From Neolewinella antarctica (GTDB lineage Bacteria > Bacteroidota > Bacteroidia > Chitinophagales > Saprospiraceae), in assembly GCF_011927835.1 (NCBI RefSeq), contig NZ_JAATJH010000013.1, positions 1-55,227 of the forward strand: a DNA stretch of 55,227 nucleotides, read 5' to 3'. Made by a program: the position numbers and the translations under genes. How positions within the stretch are numbered: the stretch's first letter is position 1; each line of letters starts with the position of its first letter. The notes beneath the pieces are model-generated. The model did no database searches. It saw nothing but the letters and a program-made list of their open reading frames with translations, and was not told the origin of the DNA. Below, one piece after another: positions 18,759 through 26,069 of the stretch.

Positions 18759-20620
18759 TATATTTTAGTTGGGGGGCCGGCCAGGCGTACGGAAATACGC
18801 CCCCGGCCGTCGGTAAGTGTGTGGGCGGGAACGCGGATTTCCACCCGTTTCAGTCCCGGAATAGTTTTGTCAATCGCCAGTGGTGGCGGGTCGAGTTGGC
18901 TGATGGATACGTTGTAGCCGGCGGGCTCCACGATGGTGAGTTCGAGCACCTTTCCATCCTGACGTAATTCAGCCCCACCCGCCCGGGGAATGACGTCGGC
19001 CGTCGTTATGATGGCCCAGGTTACGAATCGTGCGGAATCCGTCGCGACGAACTCGTCCGTAAGGAGCATACCGTGATCGCTCTCCTTGGTAAATTGGCGC
19101 CGGGCCGTAGAAAGTAATCCTGGGTTTAAAGCACTCAGGTCGATGGTAGCGCTCGGCCGATCACCCGTGGTGACCTCCGAGATGGGCGCAAAACCCGTTA
19201 CGTCGAATCGCTCGTTATTGACCGTGAGGGTGCTGTGGGTTAAGTTTGACTTGGTCAACAAAGACCAGCGTTCGCACTCCTGGCAGTACCGGCCAAGTTG
19301 AAAACCGATCTTATTTAGTAGGTAGTAGCGTTGATTACCGGGGTCGGTCACCCAGCGGACTCCGTCGAGTTCAAAGACGAACGTACCGATGTCCATATTG
19401 CCATGGCTGGTCTGGGTTCGGCCTCCCTTCGCCGCGAAGTAGAGTTGTCGGGGGTCGGTGTGTTCCGCTTGCATTACCACAACCGGCGTGCTCCCGCGTC
19501 CGCGCCAAATCCTTGGCTGTTTACCTCGCTTTGTTTCCTGGAATTGGCTAAGCCAGACTAGTCCCTGACCACCGTACCGCGTTTGAGCCACCTTCGGCAT
19601 TACGAGATAGTTTGGCTTCAAATACTGCGCATCACCCGTTTTTCCCGCGAACCAGGTCAACAGAATGGCACCACTACTACCCTCTTTGCTACCGGAATCG
19701 GAGTAGTTGAAGTAGAGCCCGGATGGAGCCGTGGCGATTAGGCGAAAGCCCGCGCTTTCCAAAAAACCGGTAGTGGCGGAGAGTCCGAAATCCGACCCCA
19801 ATGCGGTGGTCAGGGCATTCATCGCCAGAACGCCGAATACCGTGCCGTACTCCCAGTAGCTGGGTCCTTCCGGATAATTTCCGTCCGGGCCGTATTCCGC
19901 CAGCGAGTTCGGCATTTTATCCAGCGCGCGGCGAATGGTTTTGGTCGCCAGTGCGGGCTCATCGTCGGCGACGGCTAGTGCCGCCAACACCAGTCCGCCG
20001 TGACAAACCGTGTTCCAATTGTTCGTACCCTCAATCCAACCCATCCGCTCGTTGGACAGATCGAAACTCGGTAAAAGTGCCTTGTTGATCAGCGCATTTT
20101 TTGCTGCGGTCACCGTTGCGGCCGGAAGGTCCTCCCCCACCCAATCGACCGCCGTCGCTACGCCGACGGATAGCTCGGCGATGTCCAAAAAATGCTGGGG
20201 GTTCCAATCGGGAAAGGCGCAGGCAGCCAATAGTTCCTCGTTAATTCGTGCGAGAATGACCGGGTCTCGTTCCTGGCGGTACACCATGCTCAGGATACTC
20301 ATCCTCCGCCCCATCTCCCGCGCGACGAAGAGCAGCCGAAATCCTTCCAGTTCGTATTTAATCAGTGGCGTATCGAGTAAGCGGTAGGCTTCGGTACGTA
20401 ATTGATCGTAATAGGCTTTGGTCAGCGTATCCGTCTGAATTTTAGCGGTCAGTTCTGCTTCTAATGCCGGCGTGAGAATCAACCGGGGGTGGGCTTCACT
20501 GAGGTGCTCGGTTAAGTAGCTTTCGTCAAATTGATCATTTGCGGCCTGCCCCGTCAGTGGCCGTACCGCCATTACGAGCAGCAGAAGGAGGACACGGGAA
20601 ATAATCGCTGAAGGCTGCAT
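18758..20620 (-). CDS. Heparinase II/III-like protein, putative polysaccharide lyase
   Basis: An upstream in-frame start exists at 20677, but the ATG at 20620 overlaps the sulfatase stop as TAATG and begins a signal peptide (MQPSAIISRVLLLLLVMAVR), giving 620 residues. The first half (about 40-340) is an all-helical toroid with GTNNWNTVCHGGL and YPEGPSYWEYG, motifs shared by heparinase II/III-type lyases. The second half is a beta-sandwich with SHGNMDIGTFVFELDGVRW, where the conserved His/Asp region binds metal or substrate in relatives. Such lyases cleave uronate-containing chains by beta-elimination; the substrate here is unknown, but glucuronate or iduronate next to sulfated rhamnose fits the neighbours. 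Start and stop both overlap neighbours by one base. I cannot name the PL family. Confidence 0.75.
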   Translation of the reverse strand: MQPSAIISRVLLLLLVMAVRPLTGQAANDQFDESYLTEHLSEAHPRLILTPALEAELTAKIQTDTLTKAYYDQLRTEAYRLLDTPLIKYELEGFRLLFVAREMGRRMSILSMVYRQERDPVILARINEELLAACAFPDWNPQHFLDIAELSVGVATAVDWVGEDLPAATVTAAKNALINKALLPSFDLSNERMGWIEGTNNWNTVCHGGLVLAALAVADDEPALATKTIRRALDKMPNSLAEYGPDGNYPEGPSYWEYGTVFGVLAMNALTTALGSDFGLSATTGFLESAGFRLIATAPSGLYFNYSDSGSKEGSSGAILLTWFAGKTGDAQYLKPNYLVMPKVAQTRYGGQGLVWLSQFQETKRGKQPRIWRGRGSTPVVVMQAEHTDPRQLYFAAKGGRTQTSHGNMDIGTFVFELDGVRWVTDPGNQRYYLLNKIGFQLGRYCQECERWSLLTKSNLTHSTLTVNNERFDVTGFAPISEVTTGDRPSATIDLSALNPGLLSTARRQFTKESDHGMLLTDEFVATDSARFVTWAIITTADVIPRAGGAELRQDGKVLELTIVEPAGYNVSISQLDPPPLAIDKTIPGLKRVEIRVPAHTLTDGRGRISVRLAGPPTKI

Positions 20621-22338
20621 TACTGGCTGATGGTTTGCGGCTCGGAGTAGCGACCTAGACGATGCTCTTCGTCCCACACCCTAATTTTCCAGTAAGCTTG
20701 CTGCCCGGCTGCGTAGCCGGCAACGGGCTCGGATGCGCTGTTTTCGGTCGCGACTACTTCACCGCTATTCCAGAGGTCGCCGTCGTTCAGGGCGAGCTTC
20801 TCCGGTGAGGAGGCCAGGATTATCTGGTAGGCCGTCTGGCCACCAACGCTCTGCGGCAGCTCCCAGGTGAAATCTGCTCTACCCCGGCCCGACTTCCCCG
20901 CCAGTGCCGTCGGCGCGGCGGAGTGATCGTCACTGAGCTCCAGGGTTAGTGCGTTCGTTTTGGCCCGTAGGCGGTCGAGCGTAGCGGTGAAGTCCGGGTT
21001 ATCGACCAGGTTGATCGTTTCGGCCCGGTCCTCTTCGAGGTTATACAGTTCCTCGTAGGCCGGCTCGTTCACGTAGCGGAAGTACTTCCATTTCTTGGTC
21101 CGGACACCTTCGCTGGGGGGGATGTTGGCGAAGTCCCACAGGTGTTCCAGCAACACCGTATCGCGGTCGACCAGGTCATCGGCGCCGTCCATCAGGGGAA
21201 GCAAGCTTTGCCCCTGCCAACCGGCGGGGCGGTCGACCCCGGCCAAGTCCAGCATCGTGGCCGGCACGTCGATGTTGAGGGCCATGGCGTCCAGATCGAG
21301 GTGTTTGCCCCGGCGGGGGTCGAACACGATGAGGGGCACGCGCACGGAGTTATCGTAAAGTAACCACTTGCCCGCAAGTTGGCGTTCGCCCAGGAACTGG
21401 CCGTTGTCGCCCATCAGGATGATGATGGTATTATCGGCTAAGCCCTTTGCCTCCAGCTCGGCGCGAATACCCGCAATTTCCCGGTCGATGCCGGAGATCA
21501 TCCGGTAGTAACCTTTGACGCTGTGTTGGTATTTCTCCGGCGTGTCGTAGCGCCAGCCCCACCGCAGGCGGTTAAAGCCGTTGCGGACGGCGGGGGGTTG
21601 GGCGTCGAAGTAACGGTCGTCCCCCAGCGCGGGCGGGGGGATTTGCGTGTCGGCCAGTAGCTTGTCTCCTTCGGGTTCCCAGAAATATTGCTCGGGGGCG
21701 GGGTCGTGGGCGTGGGGCGCGCTAAAACACAGCGAAAGACTAAAGGGTCGGTCACCCTTATTGTCCCGGATGAACCGCTGCGCCATTTCGCCGGTGTACC
21801 GAGTTAGGTGTACGCTGTCGCCGTCGAGTTGCTTGTAGTAGTAGCCACGTTTGTCGGGGTATTTATCGAGGCGATCGTACATGTCCGACTCCTCGAAAAG
21901 GTCACCCTGCGCGGCGTACTTCACGCCGAATTTTCCGTAGAATCCAGTCCGGTAGCCCGCGTCGCGCAGCAAAATCGGGTAGGAGTCCGCCATGTATTCT
22001 TCGCGCATTGCTTTGGCCTGAAAATCGAACCGGTGCGTGCGTTCGTAACGGCTGCTGAGGATACTGGCCCGGCTCGCGGCGCAAATCGGCGTCGTCACCA
22101 TGGCGTGGCTGAAGTAGGCACCTTCGCGGGCCAGGCGGTCCATCTCCGGCGTACTGATCAGCTCGTTGCCGGCGTACCCGAGAGCATCCCAGCGTTGATC
22201 GTCCGTGAGGATGAAAATGATGTTCGGTCGTTCGTTTGCTGCACCCACCTCCTCCGCACCCGCGTCCGCGCATGAAACAAGAAAGCAAGAGGCAACTAGT
22301 AAACAAGCGGAAACGGTGACGTGAAAATATTTGTGCAT
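20620..22338 (-). CDS. Family S1 sulfatase with C-terminal rhamnosidase-type Ig domain, lipoprotein
   Basis: 572 residues. The signal ends in a lipobox (LVSC, Cys23). PNIIFILTDDQR at 38-49 supplies the metal-binding Asp pair. The formylglycine site reads C-A-A-S-R at 86-90, a variant of C-x-P-S-R with Ala at the third position, followed by LSSRYER. A further metal/active-site segment is MGDNGQFLGERQLAGKW. After the sulfatase fold (to about 470), residues 473-572 match the N-terminal Ig-like domain of the nearby GH78: QTAYQIILASS against QTAYEIRVAKS, and AYWKIRVWDEE against AYWQVRIWNQD. This suggests it acts on sulfated rhamnose. It opens a TAATG-coupled unit with the lyase and GH3. A 16-bp repeat variant sits in the codons right after the lipobox. 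Confidence 0.9.
   Translation of the reverse strand: MHKYFHVTVSACLLVASCFLVSCADAGAEEVGAANERPNIIFILTDDQRWDALGYAGNELISTPEMDRLAREGAYFSHAMVTTPICAASRASILSSRYERTHRFDFQAKAMREEYMADSYPILLRDAGYRTGFYGKFGVKYAAQGDLFEESDMYDRLDKYPDKRGYYYKQLDGDSVHLTRYTGEMAQRFIRDNKGDRPFSLSLCFSAPHAHDPAPEQYFWEPEGDKLLADTQIPPPALGDDRYFDAQPPAVRNGFNRLRWGWRYDTPEKYQHSVKGYYRMISGIDREIAGIRAELEAKGLADNTIIILMGDNGQFLGERQLAGKWLLYDNSVRVPLIVFDPRRGKHLDLDAMALNIDVPATMLDLAGVDRPAGWQGQSLLPLMDGADDLVDRDTVLLEHLWDFANIPPSEGVRTKKWKYFRYVNEPAYEELYNLEEDRAETINLVDNPDFTATLDRLRAKTNALTLELSDDHSAAPTALAGKSGRGRADFTWELPQSVGGQTAYQIILASSPEKLALNDGDLWNSGEVVATENSASEPVAGYAAGQQAYWKIRVWDEEHRLGRYSEPQTISQ
22256..22271 (-). repeat. 16-bp repeat variant inside the sulfatase linker
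   Basis: On the minus strand GCGCGGACGCGGGTGC, one mismatch from consensus (A at position 7). It encodes the residues immediately after the lipobox cysteine (A-D-A-G-A), a place where sequence is unconstrained. Confidence 0.5.
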
Positions 22339-22359
22339 GTAAGGACTTTAAGAATTTTT

Positions 22360-22409
22360 GTCGCGGTCGTCCCGACTAAGTGCGGGACTAACTATCGTGT
22401 CGCGGGTGC
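22360..22409 (+). repeat. 16-bp repeat interrupted by a 30-nt segment
   Basis: GTCGCGGTCG (22360-22369), a 30-nt segment (22370-22399), then TCGCGGGTGC (22400-22409). TCG is present on both sides of the segment, like a 3-bp duplication. The segment has a CCCG/CGGG mini-hairpin around ACTAAGTG. The copy at 38204-38252 has the same break point and 23 of 30 matching bases. It lies in the sulfatase leader region, within the gap 22339-22441. Confidence 0.65.
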
Positions 22410-22441
22410 AGGGTCAATGTGAAGGGAGCAGAAAACCGTGG

Positions 22442-23761
22442 CTACGAAAGCTTCGGTTCCCAACCGTACTCGTACTCCCGCTTCCAGTGGCTCATCGCCT
22501 CGTCGTCGTCGAATACGTGACCGGTATTCTGGTCGATACGTAGGGTCCGGCCGACCTCCTGGGCGATGTTGCCGAGGTGGCACATCATCGTAGTCACGCT
22601 GGCGTCCGAGATTGGGGAATTCTGCGCAACGTCCATTCTGATCGAGTCGAGGAAGTTACCGACGTGGGTTACGTCGAGACCGCCGGCACCTACCGTGTTG
22701 GTCGTGGCACTCTGCTCCTTTTCTTTCTCTTCTTTGATGAGGTTACCCCCCAGATCGAAGAGCTCGTAGTTGTTACGGCTGAGCGTGATCGCGCCTTTGC
22801 TACCGTAGATCGTCGCGCCGCGGCCGGGGCGGTTTGGCTTCACCATGCCACGGCTGTGGCCGGTCCAGGTGATGAACTTGTCATCGTCGTACCCGTAAGT
22901 AACTTGCTGGTTGTCGGCAAATTGCCAGTCGTCATCGTAGGTGAACTTCCCACCGAAGGAAGTAACTGTTTTCGGTAGATCGAGGCCCATGGCCCAGCGG
23001 CAAACGTCAATTTCGTGCGTGCCGTTGTTGTGGATTTCTCCGGTGCCCCACTTCTTGAACCAGTGCCAGTTGTAAGGATGGACGTTGTCTTGGTAGGCCT
23101 GGCGCGGTGCGGGTCCTTGCCACAGTTCCCAGTCGAGGTGATCGGGGGCCGGCATGACTTTTCCGGTGCCGATCGAGCCGCGGTTGTTGCCGTAGTAAGC
23201 CTCACCTTTGTAAACGTCGCCGATGATGCCTTCGGAAATGTCCTTGACCGCCATGGCGGACGTAGAGGCTGAGCGCTGCTGATTACCCATCTGCACTTTT
23301 TTACCGTACATCTGTTGGGCCTTGACGAGCATCTCGTTTTCCCACGGGTTGTGGCTACAGGGCTTTTCTACGTAGACGTGCTTGCCGGCCTTGAGGGCAC
23401 TGATGGCCATCGGTGCGTGCCAGTGTTCCGGCGTAGCGATGAAGACCGCGTCGATCTCTGGGTTGTCGAGAATTTTACGGAAGTCTTTTTCTACTTTGGG
23501 TACGTAGCCCAGTGTTTCCTGGCAGTAGACGTTATTCTTTTCAATGATCTTGTCGTCCACGTCACACGTAAATAAAACGGTTGCGTTGGGGTAGGCACCA
23601 ACGGCTTTCGTGAGTGCTTTTGCCCGGCTTCGCACACCGATTATTGCGACGTTAATGCGCTCATTGGCTCCGAGGATGTTGGAATAAGCTAACTTCGGAA
23701 GGGCCATCACGCCGGCACCAACTATGGCGGAACGGCGGAGAAAATTTCTGCGATTGTTCAT
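22442..23761 (-). CDS. Gfo/Idh/MocA family oxidoreductase with Tat-type signal
   Basis: 439 residues. The start MNNRRNFLRRSAIVGAGV carries a RR motif and hydrophobic stretch typical of Tat export in this phylum. The Rossmann region (about 35-160) shows INVAIIGV and later EHWHAPMAISALKAGKHVYVE, with EKP (the conserved Lys) in the catalytic position, followed by the (alpha/beta) C-terminal domain with DWELWQGPAP and WHWFKKWGTGEIHNNGTHEIDVCRW. Members oxidise sugar hydroxyls with NAD(P). It lies 53 bases downstream of a DUF1080 gene. Characterised DUF1080 proteins include 3-keto-glycoside hydrolases found next to such oxidoreductases, so a periplasmic oxidation-elimination step on a glycoside is a reasonable inference. 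Cofactor retention after Tat export would explain the signal. Confidence 0.85.
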   Translation of the reverse strand: MNNRRNFLRRSAIVGAGVMALPKLAYSNILGANERINVAIIGVRSRAKALTKAVGAYPNATVLFTCDVDDKIIEKNNVYCQETLGYVPKVEKDFRKILDNPEIDAVFIATPEHWHAPMAISALKAGKHVYVEKPCSHNPWENEMLVKAQQMYGKKVQMGNQQRSASTSAMAVKDISEGIIGDVYKGEAYYGNNRGSIGTGKVMPAPDHLDWELWQGPAPRQAYQDNVHPYNWHWFKKWGTGEIHNNGTHEIDVCRWAMGLDLPKTVTSFGGKFTYDDDWQFADNQQVTYGYDDDKFITWTGHSRGMVKPNRPGRGATIYGSKGAITLSRNNYELFDLGGNLIKEEKEKEQSATTNTVGAGGLDVTHVGNFLDSIRMDVAQNSPISDASVTTMMCHLGNIAQEVGRTLRIDQNTGHVFDDDEAMSHWKREYEYGWEPKLS

Positions 23762-23797
23762 ATTATATTCTTCGTGATTCTTTGGATAGTTTACCTA

Positions 23798-23805
23798 CAA
23801 AAGTA
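23798..23805 (-). promoter_or_regulatory. Candidate -7 box before the oxidoreductase gene
   Basis: TACTTTTG on the minus strand matches the Bacteroidota TAnnTTTG element, placed 36 bases before the ATG at 23761. No matching -33 TTTG was found at the usual distance, so it is only a candidate. It would allow expression of the oxidoreductase without the DUF1080 gene. Confidence 0.35.
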
Positions 23806-23814
23806 TCTATTGTT

Positions 23815-25188
23815 CTAGAGCGCTCTGATTTTCAGATTACGGTAATCAACCAGATCGCCGTGATCTTGAAGCAGGATGTGTCCTTCCTTTAGTTGGCCGA
23901 AACCGTCCCAGTCAACGTACTTGCTCTCCTTTACGAGTTGCTCGAATTCCGGACTGAAGCGGTCGTAGGAAAGCACTTCGGTGCCGTTGAGGAAGTGCTG
24001 GACTTTTCCTTCGTTGGAAACGATCCGGGCCTGGTTCCACTCGCCGATCGGGTTAGCGGGCTTGTTGGGGTCCGCCTGAATGAGATCGTAAACCGACGCC
24101 AGTGTCCGGCTACCTTCATGGTTGCCGAGTTTGGCATCCGGATGAACGGCGTCGTCGAGAATCTGGTATTCCAGACCGATTGAAGAACCGGCGCCCTGGT
24201 TCATTTCGGTATCTACGTAATACTTGATGCCACTGTTAGCGCCTTCGCTCAAGCGAAAATCAACCAGTAACTCAAAGTTGCCATACTTCTTCTTGGTGAC
24301 AATGTCACCCGCGGCGGCGGATTCGGCACCACCGGAAGCGGCAATGGATAGTACACCTTTATCGGATACGGACCACCCGCCCGCCGGGAAGTCGGTCAAC
24401 TTCGCACCCCGCCACTGGTCGGTGGATTGACCGTCGAACAGCAGGCTGAATTCGTTCTTCTCTTCGTCCTGCGTAAGCTGGTTGAGGGTGGTGACCGCTG
24501 GTAGGTCGATGACGCGCTGGTACCGGGCGAGGTTCTCGGTGAGAATTTTTACGTTACGCCACTTGATTTCCGTGCCGGGCTCCTTGTCGCCGTGGATACT
24601 GTGCACCTGCAGGCCAATGAACCCCTCAGCCGTCATGTCGTCCACCAGGTGCGCTGTGGGCACGCCGTTGAGCCAAATCCGTATGCTGTCGCCAATGGCT
24701 TCCAGGCGGTAGGTATTCCACTCGTTTTGCTTGAAGGCTGCCTGCCCCGCGGGATTATCCTTTAGGTTGACTAACCACTTACGGCGTCCTTCGTCAAATA
24801 TTCCGCCACTCCAGGCGCGTTTGGACGGGTCGATTTCCATTTGATAGCCATGAACGCGGCCGTTCTGGTACGTTGGCAAGCTATTGCTGCGGAATTGAAC
24901 ACCGGAGTTCATACTGGGGTCAACCTGGAAGTCGAGCTCCAGAATGAAATCTCCGTACATCTCATCGGTAGTGAGGAAGGTGTTGGGCGTATTGGATACC
25001 GTAGTACCGGTCACTACGCCGTCCTCCATTTTATAGGTAGCATCGCCACCGAGGGAAGTCCAGCCAGCCAAATCATTACCGACGGTCAGGTTCTTCCAGG
25101 GCACCTCGGTCTCGCTGGTTTGGGGGGCGCTCCCACAACTCACGACAAACAACAGTGGCAGCAGGAGGCAAAATATATTTTTCAGCAT
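23815..25188 (-). CDS. Double DUF1080 (3-keto-glycoside hydrolase-like) lipoprotein
   Basis: 457 residues with lipobox (FVVSC, Cys18). Two DUF1080 LamG-like sandwiches in tandem: the first about 30-215 (GDFILELDFQVDPSMNSGVQFRS, QMEIDPSKRAWSGGIFDEGRRKWL), the second about 245-457 (YGNFELLVDFRLSEGANSGIKYYV, GLEYQILDD). Each carries the E-L..DFR/Q and N-S-G-[VI]-[QK] core motifs of the family. Known members hydrolyse 3-keto-disaccharides or glycosides after oxidation by a Gfo/Idh/MocA enzyme, and that partner lies just downstream. The two halves differ enough that they may bind different parts of one substrate. The target in this locus is unknown. Confidence 0.85.
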   Translation of the reverse strand: MLKNIFCLLLPLLFVVSCGSAPQTSETEVPWKNLTVGNDLAGWTSLGGDATYKMEDGVVTGTTVSNTPNTFLTTDEMYGDFILELDFQVDPSMNSGVQFRSNSLPTYQNGRVHGYQMEIDPSKRAWSGGIFDEGRRKWLVNLKDNPAGQAAFKQNEWNTYRLEAIGDSIRIWLNGVPTAHLVDDMTAEGFIGLQVHSIHGDKEPGTEIKWRNVKILTENLARYQRVIDLPAVTTLNQLTQDEEKNEFSLLFDGQSTDQWRGAKLTDFPAGGWSVSDKGVLSIAASGGAESAAAGDIVTKKKYGNFELLVDFRLSEGANSGIKYYVDTEMNQGAGSSIGLEYQILDDAVHPDAKLGNHEGSRTLASVYDLIQADPNKPANPIGEWNQARIVSNEGKVQHFLNGTEVLSYDRFSPEFEQLVKESKYVDWDGFGQLKEGHILLQDHGDLVDYRNLKIRAL

Positions 25189-26069
25189 AGGAATCAGAAT
25201 AAAGTGTAGAAATTACCTACCCCACGTAGGTACCCATCGGGTGGGGCTAGCGTTGCCTCAAGATAACAAAGTTGGTGATGACAAAACAGCCTGGTGAACT
25301 AATGGTACCGCCCACCAACCTTAACGTACCCGCCAACTCCAACGGATGGATAAATATTCGCACTTTGCCTCAGTAGCAAATCTACCAATCAAATACTAAT
25401 ACGAAGCAAAACGGGTAAGGTTAACACTCAGGGTGACTTGCACAAATTTGTCTTTTCCCAGATAGATGTGCATCCTGTGGTATCCGGGTCTCTTTCTGAA
25501 CCGAGATTGGACTCAATTAGACCATGTGTATTCCTTACGGCGCAAGGATTAATGGCACCGCATCTAATTATAAATTTTAACAATCGATTGTAATACTATT
25601 AATACCCACAAATATATTATCGTTGACCATACTACTGGACATTTTCCCCGGACGCTTGGAGGACCTCAATAATTACGCCTTCGGCTTCACGGCAGAGGAC
25701 GCTCCAAGGTCCTCAAGTAGAATTTTAGAACCTTGGAGCGTCTCGAAACTAAAGCGTAGCGAAGGGTTTCGAGTCCTCCAAGCGTCCGATTTGAAAATGT
25801 CCAGTAGTGTGGTCGTTGACCCTGACTTTGACCTGCGTGCAGCGGTCTGGAGGTCCCCGCAGGACCGGCAAACATAGTATAATAGTGCCTGAGCAGTGCT
25901 GATGATCGAACCCGACGGTACAGTACTGCACAACCAATAACGAGCGGTACGTACTACCGCGACGAGTTTCTGGCGCCGATGGTTGGGTAAACACTGATCG
26001 CTCCGTGATACGGGAGTTTTGGTTGTACATTCAATATTCAATCTACACCAACGCAAACGCCACGCCCGT
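25189..26069. other. 881-base intergenic region with a nested inverted repeat
   Basis: This divergent region separates the minus-strand cluster from the plus-strand GH106-like gene. I see no protein-coding potential. It should hold promoters for both sides. A three-tier inverted repeat at 25631-25808 is listed separately. The left part (25200-25250) has a CCCCAC/GTGGGG dyad close to the DUF1080 start. Confidence 0.55.
25631..25808. repeat. Three-tier nested inverted repeat (MITE or IS-end-like)
   Basis: Three perfect arm pairs lie in register: ACTACTGGACATTTTC (25631-25646 against 25793-25808, 16 bp); CGGACGCTTGGAGGAC (25649-25664 against 25773-25788, 16 bp); and GACGCTCCAAGGT (25698-25710 against 25730-25742, 13 bp) with a 19-nt loop. 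The whole can fold into one long hairpin of about 180 bases. It contains no transposase. It may be a non-autonomous mobile element or two facing element ends. Confidence 0.7.

Noticed and set aside
26019..26069. TTG start for the GH106-like gene
   Set aside because: The ATG at 26070 gives a normal lipoprotein signal; the extra residues do not.
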